A stretch of 6,063 nt of DNA. Source: Gemmatimonadaceae bacterium (GTDB taxonomy: Bacteria; Gemmatimonadota; Gemmatimonadetes; Gemmatimonadales; Gemmatimonadaceae). This document shows positions 1-6,063 of the stretch, one piece after another. The position numbers and the translations under genes are program-made. The notes under the pieces were generated by a model that saw only the letters and a list, made by a program, of their open reading frames with translations, ran no database searches and was not told the DNA's origin. Every line of letters starts with the position of its first letter. Position 1 is the first letter of the stretch. Where the stretch lies: contig JANWKK010000042.1 of the NCBI GenBank assembly GCA_025451425.1, positions 1-6,063 of the forward strand, given 5' to 3'.

Positions 1-395
1 CGATGCACAAGGACACGTTCATCGAGCACGGGCTGCCGTCAACGTTCCTCGACGATTTCAAGGCAGCCATCACGAAGCTGGACAGCTCGATCAGCGATCG
101 GGAGCAAAACTACAATCGACGCCTCACGGCGACGAAAGGCCTCGATGAGAAGGAGAAGCAGGGTCGCCTGGTGTTGAGCGTGCTCGATTCGCTCGTGCAA
201 CCGGCGCTCGCCGACAACGATGCTCTGTTGCGTGGCTGGCAAGGTGCTCGGCTCATCCGCCGCCGCACCGGTCCGACGACCCCATCGACGACCGCGCCGA
301 CGACACCGGGAACCGGAGCATCACCCGCGACGCCGGCTCCGGCAACTCCAACCACTCCAATCACTCCAACCACGCCGCCCGTCGCAGCGGCCTAA
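1..395 (+). CDS. Hypothetical protein with Pro/Thr-rich C-terminal tail (5'-partial)
   Basis: I do not recognise a named family. The frame is open to the left edge and ends with TAA at 393-395. An ATG lies at base 3, but nothing upstream is visible to show a ribosome site, so I treat the gene as truncated; a complete protein would probably be longer. The visible 130 residues have two parts. Residues 1 to about 88 are charged and predicted mostly helical (for example DDFKAAITKLDSSISDREQ and the stretch KGLDEKEKQGRLVLSVLDSL), with no cysteine and no membrane segment. Residues 89-130 are a low-complexity tail of Thr, Pro and Ala with repeated TTP and ATP units, typical of a flexible linker or surface-exposed tail. 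No enzyme motif is visible. The gene runs convergently towards the peptidase gene on the other strand. Coding status is supported by the clean open frame and consistent G/C third positions; function is unknown. Confidence 0.7.
   Translation, partial: MHKDTFIEHGLPSTFLDDFKAAITKLDSSISDREQNYNRRLTATKGLDEKEKQGRLVLSVLDSLVQPALADNDALLRGWQGARLIRRRTGPTTPSTTAPTTPGTGASPATPAPATPTTPITPTTPPVAAA
342..377 (+). repeat. Four tandem 9-base units encoding the Thr-Pro tail
   Basis: Four adjacent 9-base units (GCAACTCCA, ACCACTCCA, ATCACTCCA, ACCACGCCG) lie in frame in the end of the hypothetical gene. They encode ATP, TTP, ITP and TTP. The middle two units differ at one base, which suggests expansion by slippage rather than independent drift. 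Upstream codons (280-340) are also Thr/Pro/Ala-rich but less regular in DNA sequence. Confidence 0.65.
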
Positions 396-571
396 CTAGT
401 GTGCTCTGTGGCCGGTGGCCGGTGGTCCGTCATGGGCCGCCGGCCACAGTCGCACCTCCAGGAGCCCACAATGGACACCTATATAAGGAAGGGCGCAGCG
501 CGCACAGTGGCCGACGGCGCGCTCGCGGGCCTTGCCGTATTACCGACGACCAATCACCGACTAGCCAACCA
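396..571. other. Convergent intergenic region with short repeats
   Basis: These 176 bases separate the end of the forward hypothetical gene from the end of the reverse peptidase gene. Besides the hairpin at 406-449, the heptamer GTGGCCG occurs at 408-414, 415-421 and 507-513, and its complement CGGCCAC at 441-447. Near the peptidase end, two imperfect direct copies lie back to back: TTACCGACGACCAA (540-553) and TCACCGACTAGCCAA (554-568). A small open frame beginning with ATG at 471, preceded by AGGAG at 460-464, crosses the region but runs antisense into the peptidase; I do not call it a gene. Confidence 0.5.
406..449. terminator. Long GC-rich hairpin between convergent genes, possible terminator
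   Basis: Bases 406-420 pair with 435-449 to give a 15-base-pair stem whose only imperfection is one T-G wobble (416 with 439), closing a 14-base loop. The stem starts 10 bases after the stop codon of the left-hand gene, where an intrinsic terminator is expected. No run of T follows on the plus strand and no run of A precedes it for the minus strand, so it is not a canonical Rho-independent terminator. It could be a T-less terminator, an mRNA 3'-end stabiliser, or a repetitive extragenic palindrome. The left arm is itself two tandem copies of GTGGCCG. Confidence 0.45.
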
Positions 572-2335
572 CTATTTCAGCCTCACGATCGACATCTGCA
601 CGGTGGTCGCCGGGGTTGTCCACTTCACCGAACCCGTCTGGTTCGCGGCAATCGTGAAGCGTACATACGCGGCGCCGCCGCCCTTCAGCGTGACCGCAAG
701 CGGTGAATTGTCGCCTACCGTCACCGTCGAGAGCGGATACTGCTTGATACTCGGGATGTAATCGAAGACCGAACGGAAGTTCCAACTCGGATGTTGCCAC
801 TCGGCCGATGACGCGCCCGGCACGTCGTCGGCGATGTTGGCCACTGCCCAATCGTTGAAGATCGACGGGAGGTTGGCTCCGAAGACGTTCTGAAGATTGT
901 TGAGACCCGTCGTCGTCGAGTTCACGAGCTGCTTCCACGTATCTCCATCCGAGGTGCCGCGATGATCGGCGGCATATCGCAGGAAGGACCAGGTCGCCCC
1001 TCGCGTCTCCAGTGAATCGTTCGGTGCGTATGGCGAGTTGACTGAGGGTTTCAGCAGATATGTTCGGAATCGGCCGAAATTCGACTGTTGATTGAAGTTG
1101 TACGAATCGACGTTCGTCTGATTGCCCTTGAAGGCCGTGCTGTCGACATCCATCCGCGGAGTGAGTCCGGCGCTCTGCTTGTAGAACAGCAGCTCCTCGG
1201 CGACATGGCTCAAGCCCTCGTTTAGCCACACGACCTCGAAATCGGTCGCCGCCGTATTGATGTAGAGACGACGCGACGCATTGATCAAATGCTGGAACTC
1301 GTGAGCCGTCGTCGAGTTCGTGAGGTGCTGCACGAAAGTCTTCGCGCGCACATTGCCGTTCACGACGCCGTTCGGATCCGGCACGAGCAGATAGAACATC
1401 TCGGCGACGTTGCTCGTCGGGCAACCCGAGCCAGTACCGAGTACCGGTGAATCCTGCTTCGGGAAGAGATCGCGCCCGTAAAAGAATCCACCCACGACCG
1501 ACTGACTTGCCGCCGGCGTCAGCTCGTTCACGGCGCGCGTGAAGAACATGATGATGTGGCCGTTGTTGTCGATGTCCGTCGGCGAGCCAAACGCCGTCGT
1601 ATCCATCACGAAGACAGTATCGAACTGCAGTCCGATCGTTAGGTACTCCGCGTCGGAATAGCCGCCCGCGGGATTCCCGGTATCGGCGACAACGATTGCG
1701 TTGTTCGTGATCGCGACCACTCGGCCTGCGCGGTTGTCGGGCACCTGGCACGCAGCGGAGAAACTGTCCCCCGTGTTGGTGTTCAGCACGACGGTGTCAC
1801 CAACCGACCATGTAGCGGCGGCCGAAGACAGTGACGGGCTGTAGCGCGTTCGAAGCGGCCCCGCAGCTGATCGAGTCCGATACCACGACCGCGCTGATGA
1901 CATAAGCGGTGTCAGAATGCGCCGCTCACTCTGTCGGAGCTTCACCTCGAAATCGTGCGAGCGCTCGAGGATCGAGGCGCTGCTCGCGCTCGGCATCAAG
2001 CTGAACGACGGGCCTTGAGCGAATGTGCGCGACGTCAACGGCGTCGAAACCGTCGAGGCGCCGGAGCTCGTAAGATTCAGCGAGGCGGTCCGCAAGGAAT
2101 CCGTATCGGTGTTGAACGCGACGAGCGCGAATTCGCCACCCGCGCTGCCTCCAGCGACGGACACGCAACTCGAGCTGATCGCGGTTCGCACTTCGCCGGC
2201 GTTGAGCGACAACGCATTAGCGGAAGTACACAGGTTCGTCGTCTTCGGCTCAGTACCGTTGTTGCACGCCGAAGCGAGCGCGAGCAGACCGAGTCCAATC
2301 GTGGCGAACGCTCCGCGATTGCGGGGAGCGAGCAT
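572..2335 (-). CDS. Secreted lipoprotein zinc metallopeptidase, M30 (hyicolysin)-like
   Basis: This 587-residue protein is predicted to be an exported, lipid-anchored peptidase. The N-terminus is a signal peptide: positive residues (R5, R7), a hydrophobic core, then the lipobox-like ASA-C with the lipidated Cys at 24. The catalytic signature is HEFQHLIN at residues 345-352: H345 and H349 would bind zinc and E346 would be the general base. It is followed by WLNEGLSHVAEEL (370-382), where E373 is the likely third zinc ligand, as in gluzincins. This layout fits peptidase family M30. A DxDxNG loop (D254, D256, N258, G259) about 90 residues earlier resembles a calcium-binding loop. The last 50 or so residues look like a beta-rich domain. 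The frame stays open to an ATG at 2545, but that start would bury the signal peptide behind 70 arginine-rich residues. The ATG at 2335 has AGGAG seven bases upstream, so I chose it. Substrate is unknown; the family call rests on the motif and context. Confidence 0.85.
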   Translation of the reverse strand: MLAPRNRGAFATIGLGLLALASACNNGTEPKTTNLCTSANALSLNAGEVRTAISSSCVSVAGGSAGGEFALVAFNTDTDSLRTASLNLTSSGASTVSTPLTSRTFAQGPSFSLMPSASSASILERSHDFEVKLRQSERRILTPLMSSARSWYRTRSAAGPLRTRYSPSLSSAAATWSVGDTVVLNTNTGDSFSAACQVPDNRAGRVVAITNNAIVVADTGNPAGGYSDAEYLTIGLQFDTVFVMDTTAFGSPTDIDNNGHIIMFFTRAVNELTPAASQSVVGGFFYGRDLFPKQDSPVLGTGSGCPTSNVAEMFYLLVPDPNGVVNGNVRAKTFVQHLTNSTTAHEFQHLINASRRLYINTAATDFEVVWLNEGLSHVAEELLFYKQSAGLTPRMDVDSTAFKGNQTNVDSYNFNQQSNFGRFRTYLLKPSVNSPYAPNDSLETRGATWSFLRYAADHRGTSDGDTWKQLVNSTTTGLNNLQNVFGANLPSIFNDWAVANIADDVPGASSAEWQHPSWNFRSVFDYIPSIKQYPLSTVTVGDNSPLAVTLKGGGAAYVRFTIAANQTGSVKWTTPATTVQMSIVRLK

Positions 2336-2649
2336 GGCGTTACTCCTGGAGCTGGGGACCCACGCCCGACGATTCAGACGCGTGTCTCGTAAAAGGCGAA
2401 AAGCAAGACTTTGCGGTCGCTCCCGCGGCGTGCCGTTCAGGCGCACAGGTCGTACCCGCTTGAGCGAGGAGAGATCACGAGCCAAATGCTCAACCAATCT
2501 ACGGTGAAGTATGCGACTAATCTCCGGCGGCCACTGTGCGTTCACACCTCGCAGAGGGTGAGCAACCTCACAAGCCCCAAGTCGTCCGCTTCGGAATCCC
2601 GAACTGTCCCGAGGTCCGCCAAAAGAGACACTCCTAAGCCGATATACAC
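2336..2649. other. 314-base gap between MFS and peptidase genes
   Basis: No gene is supported here. The peptidase frame happens to stay open to 2545 on the minus strand, but its translation is Arg-rich and does not look like protein. Two small stem-loops are visible: TTCGG/CCGAA with a 4-base loop (2590-2603), and GTGAG/CTCAC with a 4-base loop (about 2559-2572). Neither is followed by a T-run, so neither is a convincing terminator for the MFS gene. The gap probably holds the peptidase promoter and 5' leader, but I could not identify convincing promoter hexamers. Confidence 0.4.
2343..2347 (-). promoter_or_regulatory. Shine-Dalgarno site of the metallopeptidase gene
   Basis: On the minus strand AGGAG lies seven bases before the ATG at 2335. 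Together with the signal peptide that starts there, it decides between this start and the 70-codon-longer open frame. No confident -35/-10 pair could be assigned upstream. Confidence 0.7.
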
Positions 2650-3912
2650 CTATGCGGCGGGAGCAGCTGTCTGTGCCGCGGTGGGTCGGATGTTCTTCTC
2701 CATGCCGAGACCCAAGTAGATGGTTCCAGCGACAAGGGCCGCGGACGCGAGGAACGGCAACTCGACGAACCGATCGAAGGCAAGTCCGGCGAGGGCAGGA
2801 AAGAGTGCGTTGGCGATTCCGCCGTACGTCTGCTGCAGTCCCATGTAGAGTCCGCGCTCACTGCTTGGCGTGACGCGCGAAAGCATTGCGGTCACGCAGG
2901 GAAAGGTGAAGGCGGTGCCCAACGGCAGGAGTGCGACCGCGAGCGCGAGCGGCAGGAACGGCAGCACCTTCACGAACGCAACGGAAAGATGGAGCGTGTG
3001 GGCCAACGAAGCCGGATCGCGAAGCGGGTACATGAACGCAATCGCCGCGAGGCCGATGGCCAGCAAGCCCGATCCGAATCGCGAGAGCCGCGCCTCGCCG
3101 AAGCGATCGACCGCCCATCCTAAAATTGCCGCACGCGTGAGTACCGAGATCAACGCGATGTAAGTGAAGAAGTAACCGATGGTGTACTTGGTCACGTCGA
3201 AGCGCACTGCCAGGAACAAAGCAAGCACTGCATTCACTCCGCGGAATGCTCCAATTGCGATCGCATAAATCCAGATCAAGCGCGAGGCCGGTTCGCTCGA
3301 GTGCGTCACCACACGAGTGAGCGCTTCGAGCGAGCGCGCGCGACCAGTTGGGGCCGACTTCGCCTCGGCCATGTCGCGTGACTCCGAGAGGAAATGCCAT
3401 GCAAAAGCGATATTGACGACGCACAGACAGGCGGCAGCGAGTCCAGGTCCACTCCGCCCCAAGCCGCTGGTGACCGTGCCGAGCACTGGGCCTAACGCGA
3501 CCCCCGCATTCGTTGCCGCCGAAAGCCACCCCAGACCCTTGGCGCGATCCTCGGGCTTAACTGCATCGGCGACGTACGCCTGGATCACGCTCACCGTACC
3601 GCCGCCCGCGCCCTGGACGAGACGCGACAAGAACAACAGCCACAGCGTGTTCGCATAAGCGAACACGACGTAGGCGATCGCAGAGGCAGTGAGCCCAACG
3701 AGGAGTGCCGGCCGTCGTCCGTAGCGATCCGAGAAGCGGCCCCAAACGGGCGCCGTGATCAGCTGCGCAACCGAAAACGACGAAAACAGCAAGCCAACGA
3801 CCAAACCGTTGGCACCGAGATCCTTGGCGTAAAAGGGCAGGAGGGGGATGATCATCAGCAGCCCCACCATGTCCACGAACGCCGTGATCATCAAAACGAC
3901 AAGCTTACCCAT
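2650..3912 (-). CDS. MFS transporter, DHA1 (drug:H+ antiporter-1) type
   Basis: This 420-residue membrane protein has about twelve hydrophobic segments, the normal size for the major facilitator superfamily. TM1 carries the DHA1 motif-D pattern (D14, G17, P23, P26 within FVDMVGLLMIIPLLP). Loop 2-3 has a full motif A, GRFSDRYGRR (58-67). TM4 has motif B, R97-x-x-Q100-G101. TM5 has GVALGPVLG (137-145), resembling the antiporter motif C. A degenerate second motif A, GWAVDRFG (265-272), begins the second half. These point to a proton-coupled exporter of small molecules, possibly drugs, but the substrate cannot be read from sequence. An in-frame stop seven codons upstream makes ATG at 3912 the only plausible start, yet no Shine-Dalgarno site precedes it. 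The gene begins 81 bases after the nucleoside permease ends, with no evident terminator, so it may be co-transcribed with that operon. Confidence 0.9.
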   Translation of the reverse strand: MGKLVVLMITAFVDMVGLLMIIPLLPFYAKDLGANGLVVGLLFSSFSVAQLITAPVWGRFSDRYGRRPALLVGLTASAIAYVVFAYANTLWLLFLSRLVQGAGGGTVSVIQAYVADAVKPEDRAKGLGWLSAATNAGVALGPVLGTVTSGLGRSGPGLAAACLCVVNIAFAWHFLSESRDMAEAKSAPTGRARSLEALTRVVTHSSEPASRLIWIYAIAIGAFRGVNAVLALFLAVRFDVTKYTIGYFFTYIALISVLTRAAILGWAVDRFGEARLSRFGSGLLAIGLAAIAFMYPLRDPASLAHTLHLSVAFVKVLPFLPLALAVALLPLGTAFTFPCVTAMLSRVTPSSERGLYMGLQQTYGGIANALFPALAGLAFDRFVELPFLASAALVAGTIYLGLGMEKNIRPTAAQTAAPAA

Positions 3913-3993
3913 GCAGATAACTAAGGATGGCTAATTCCCAATGTGCGAGAAGGCGCGCGACGAACTTACGGGACCCTGACAGGACACGCCGCA

Positions 3994-4878
3994 CTACTCG
4001 ACGCTCACCTTACCCAACGCAGCCGGAGGCACAGCCCGGCCAACAACTCCAGCGAGAGCTACGATCGTCAGCACGTACGGAATCATCTCGACGAACTGCG
4101 ACGGCACGAGCTGCGCTCCCTGGAGCTGAATCTGAAGTGTCTCCGCCGCGGCAAACAGTAAGCAGGCGATCCCGACCCGCACCGGATCCCAACGTCCGAA
4201 GATCGTCGCGGCAAGTGCGATGAAGCCTCGGCCTGCCGTCATCTGATCGGTGAACTGGTGTTGGTCGAGAACGAGATAAACTCCTCCAAGCCCCGCAAGA
4301 ATTCCCGAAAGCACCACGGCGGCGTATCGCACGCGCGTCACAGGCACGCCCACGGAGACTGCGGCCGCGGGATGTTCGCCCACCGCTCGAATACGCAGTC
4401 CAAACGGAGTTCGATACAGTATCCACGCGACCAGCGGAATTGCGAGCAAGCCAAGCCAGATCATTGGATTGCTCAGGAGCGCGAGAAATCCGCTGCCAGA
4501 CTGCTCGGCGCCGAATCCGGGGACACGCGGCGAGTTCGACGAGCTGCCGAAAGCGAGGCGCAGGAAGAAGCGCGTAACGCCGATTGCCAAGAGATTGATG
4601 GCGATGCCGATCACGACCTGATCCGCGCGGAAGCGGATTGCGCTCACTCCATATAGGAGTGCGAGCGCGGCGCCGCCGGCAATACCAGCGAGCACACCGA
4701 GCCACGCACTGTGGCCGTAATAACTACCGACAGCGGCGGCGAATGCACCGCCGAGCATGTATCCCTCGAGCGTCAGTCCGATGAGGCCGGCGCGCTCGGA
4801 AATGACGCCGCCTGCCGCCGCGAACAGATAGGGGATCGCGATGCGCAGCGTCTGTGCGAGAAAGAGGAGTGCCGCCAT
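3994..4878 (-). CDS. ABC transporter permease, nucleoside type (NupQ/YufQ-like, COG1079)
   Basis: This 294-residue inner-membrane protein is one of the two channel subunits of a nucleoside-type ABC importer (BPD_transp_2 fold). The family hallmarks are clear: SERAGLIGLTLEGYML (27-42), FRADQVVIGIAINLLAIG (83-100), PFGLRIRAVGEHPAAA (158-173) and FTDQMTAGRGFIALA (209-223), with hydrophobic membrane segments between. The length is slightly below the usual 300-320. The open frame extends upstream to 5316, but the added 146 residues are Arg-rich shadow of the neighbouring permease. The ATG at 4878 shares its A with the TGA of the upstream permease (TGATG), which implies translational coupling and explains the lack of a separate ribosome site. 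In characterised relatives the pair works with an ATPase and a BmpA-family lipoprotein to import purine or pyrimidine nucleosides; the exact ligand here is inferred, and a related small molecule is possible. Confidence 0.92.
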   Translation of the reverse strand: MAALLFLAQTLRIAIPYLFAAAGGVISERAGLIGLTLEGYMLGGAFAAAVGSYYGHSAWLGVLAGIAGGAALALLYGVSAIRFRADQVVIGIAINLLAIGVTRFFLRLAFGSSSNSPRVPGFGAEQSGSGFLALLSNPMIWLGLLAIPLVAWILYRTPFGLRIRAVGEHPAAAVSVGVPVTRVRYAAVVLSGILAGLGGVYLVLDQHQFTDQMTAGRGFIALAATIFGRWDPVRVGIACLLFAAAETLQIQLQGAQLVPSQFVEMIPYVLTIVALAGVVGRAVPPAALGKVSVE

Positions 4879-5996
4879 CAGTCGCGTCGACGCTGAGAGC
4901 GCAGTAGCCGGCGCACTTCCGGAACGGATACGGCGACAGCGATGATCACCACTGCTTGCAACACTTCGACGAACTGCTTCGGAACCATCGCGTTCACCGC
5001 GAGACCGCCCTGCGAGATGGTCGCGAAGAGGAGCGCGGCGAGCATCACGCCTAACGGGTTCGTCCCGCCAACGAGCGCCACGGCGATACCGAGAAATCCG
5101 GCGCCGCCCGCAAAGCCTTCCTCGTAGTAGTGCTTGTAGCCAAGCACGAAGTTCAGGCCGCCGATGCCGGCGATCGCGCCGGAGATTGTCATCGCGCGAG
5201 TCCACACGGCGCCAGGCCTTACGCCGCCATACTCCGCCGCCTCGGGCTGTAGTCCCACGGCGCGGAGCTCGAAGCCGCGTCGCGTCCGGAAGAGGTACCA
5301 CCACGCCCCGAGGCATGCCATCAGGGCGAGGACCAATACGACGTTGGCGGCTGACCCATGAAACGACGCGGCGAAGTCCGCGAGTCGCGGCACCGCGCCG
5401 CTGTGGATCTCCGGCGTATGCAACGTCTCTGGCACCTTGAGATGAGCGGCTGTCAAATAGCTCAACAAGGCGAGCACGATGAAGTTGAGCATGATGGTCG
5501 TGATCACCTCATGCGCGCCAAATCGTGACTTGAGCTCTCCCGCCACTCCGCCAACGACTCCGCCGCCTAACGCGGCTGCCGCGACATACACGGGCAGCGT
5601 GACGATCCATGGCAGGCCTTGCGGGAGAAGTAGACCCACGGTGGCGGCGACGAAGCCCCCCGCCGCCAGTTGACTCTCCGCGCCGATGTTGAACAAACCG
5701 GCGCGCAGCGCAAAGGCGATCGAGAGACCGGTGAAGGTGAGCGTCGTCGCCTTGTACAACACCTGTCCGAAGCCGTAGCTGTTGCCCCACGTGCCCTCCA
5801 GCAACAACCGGAATACCGCTGCAGGGGCTTGCCCGAAGATGAGGATGAGCACATCGCCGACGATTGCCGCAACGAGTAGCGCGACGAGGGAAGGTAGCAG
5901 CGCCTCTTCGATTCTCGATCGCGACTCTGCGCGCGCCGGGGCCGCGGTTTCCTGAGTCGCGGTATCGGGCGACATTTCCGGCGACGTCGTCGTCAT
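4878..5996 (-). CDS. ABC transporter permease, nucleoside type (NupP/YufP-like, COG4603)
   Basis: This 372-residue inner-membrane protein is the second channel subunit of the same importer. After a hydrophilic cytoplasmic N-terminus of about 32 residues come multiple membrane segments. Recognisable family stretches are FNIGAESQLAAGGF (102-115), FGAHEVITTIMLNFI (159-173, the conserved HEV-TIMLN element), GFELRAVGLQPEAAEYGGV (241-259) and GFLGIAVALVGGTNPLGV (300-317). It is longer than its partner, as usual for this pair, mainly through the N-terminal extension and the periplasmic stretch around residues 186-215. The start ATG overlaps the stop of the upstream ATPase as ATGA (5993-5996), and its own stop overlaps the next permease by one base. 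It would form a heterodimer with the following gene product and be driven by the ATPase. Only a weak GGAA sequence precedes the start, consistent with coupled translation. Confidence 0.92.
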   Translation of the reverse strand: MTTTSPEMSPDTATQETAAPARAESRSRIEEALLPSLVALLVAAIVGDVLILIFGQAPAAVFRLLLEGTWGNSYGFGQVLYKATTLTFTGLSIAFALRAGLFNIGAESQLAAGGFVAATVGLLLPQGLPWIVTLPVYVAAAALGGGVVGGVAGELKSRFGAHEVITTIMLNFIVLALLSYLTAAHLKVPETLHTPEIHSGAVPRLADFAASFHGSAANVVLVLALMACLGAWWYLFRTRRGFELRAVGLQPEAAEYGGVRPGAVWTRAMTISGAIAGIGGLNFVLGYKHYYEEGFAGGAGFLGIAVALVGGTNPLGVMLAALLFATISQGGLAVNAMVPKQFVEVLQAVVIIAVAVSVPEVRRLLRSQRRRD

Positions 5997-6063
5997 GCAG
6001 CGCGTTCCGCGCCGGTCATGTACGGCCCGAGGATTTCCTCGCTCGCCCGCGAACGGGGAAGCA
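5993..6063 (-). CDS. ABC transporter ATP-binding protein, C-terminal end (partial; NupO-like)
   Basis: Only the last 22 codons and the stop lie in the window. They translate to a tail ending RASEEILGPYMTGAERAA. The E-E-I-L-G-x-x-M-T/A-G pattern resembles the C-terminus of double-domain ABC ATPases that power sugar and nucleoside importers (COG3845), whose members commonly end in a stretch like EEIGLLMAG. The stop TGA overlaps the ATG of the following permease by four bases. The position directly upstream of the NupP-like permease is where this ATPase is expected. The Walker motifs are outside the window, so identity rests on the short tail and gene order. Confidence 0.75.
   Translation of the reverse strand, partial: LPRSRASEEILGPYMTGAERAA

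Noticed and set aside
471..761. Small forward open frame of 96 codons starting MDTYIRKG with AGGAG six bases upstream
   Set aside because: Most of it is antisense to the end of the peptidase gene, the composition resembles a shadow frame, and no domain or membrane pattern is recognisable. The ribosome-site match alone could be chance.
561..1751. Long reverse open frame (396 codons) overlapping the peptidase in another frame
   Set aside because: Its translation is Arg/Gly-rich without recognisable motifs, and it is a shadow of the peptidase frame that carries the HEFQH site and signal peptide.
2336..2545. N-terminal extension of the peptidase to the ATG at 2545 (657 residues)
   Set aside because: It would place 70 Arg-rich residues before a clear lipoprotein signal peptide, while the ATG at 2335 has a good Shine-Dalgarno site.
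2559..2603. Two 5-bp stem-loops considered as an MFS terminator
   Set aside because: The stems are short and no T-tract follows on the minus strand, so they are not distinguishable from chance in GC-rich DNA.
2858..3529. Reverse open frame of 223 codons inside the MFS gene
   Set aside because: It is a high-GC shadow; the overlapping frame has all MFS motifs and twelve hydrophobic segments.
4879..5316. N-terminal extension of the NupQ-like permease to 5316
   Set aside because: The extra 146 residues overlap the NupP-like gene in another frame and are Arg-rich. Family homology begins at the ATG at 4878.

Overview
This is a G+C-rich bacterial window. It carries the end of one forward gene at the left edge. 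A run of genes on the minus strand fills the rest: a lipoprotein metallopeptidase, an MFS transporter, and three consecutive genes of a nucleoside-type ABC importer, the last cut by the right edge. Codon choice, the lipoprotein with an M30-like HEFQH zinc site, and a Pro/Thr-tailed hypothetical protein would suit an environmental phylum such as Gemmatimonadota. That placement is an impression from gene style; there is no marker gene here to prove it.

Layout. Bases 1-395 (+) are the C-terminal part of an unrecognised protein with a Pro/Thr-rich tail. Bases 396-571 lie between convergent genes and hold a strong GC-rich hairpin and several copies of the heptamer GTGGCCG. Bases 572-2335 (-) encode a secreted, lipid-anchored zinc peptidase resembling family M30. 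Its start is set by a lipobox and a good Shine-Dalgarno site rather than by the longest open frame. Bases 2336-2649 are a non-coding gap. Bases 2650-3912 (-) encode a 12-TM DHA1-type MFS transporter. Bases 3994-4878 and 4878-5996 (-) encode the two permease subunits of a nucleoside (NupP/NupQ, BmpA-associated) ABC importer, and 5993-6063 is the last 22 codons of their ATPase.

How the genes work together. The ATPase and two permeases overlap by 4 and 1 bases (ATGA and TGATG), so they form one translationally coupled operon transcribed right to left. The substrate-binding lipoprotein and most of the ATPase must lie outside the window or elsewhere. The MFS gene follows 81 bases after the second permease without an evident terminator, so it may be a distal operon member, although its substrate cannot be read from sequence. 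The peptidase is separated by more than 300 bases and probably has its own promoter.

I see no CRISPR array, tRNA, rRNA, insertion sequence or phage gene, and nothing that convincingly looks like a new multi-gene system. The items most worth a second look are the repeat-rich convergent intergenic region, the recurrent GCCTAAC heptamer that accounts for nearly all rare TTA leucine codons in the transporter genes, and the uncharacterised N-terminal half of the metallopeptidase.
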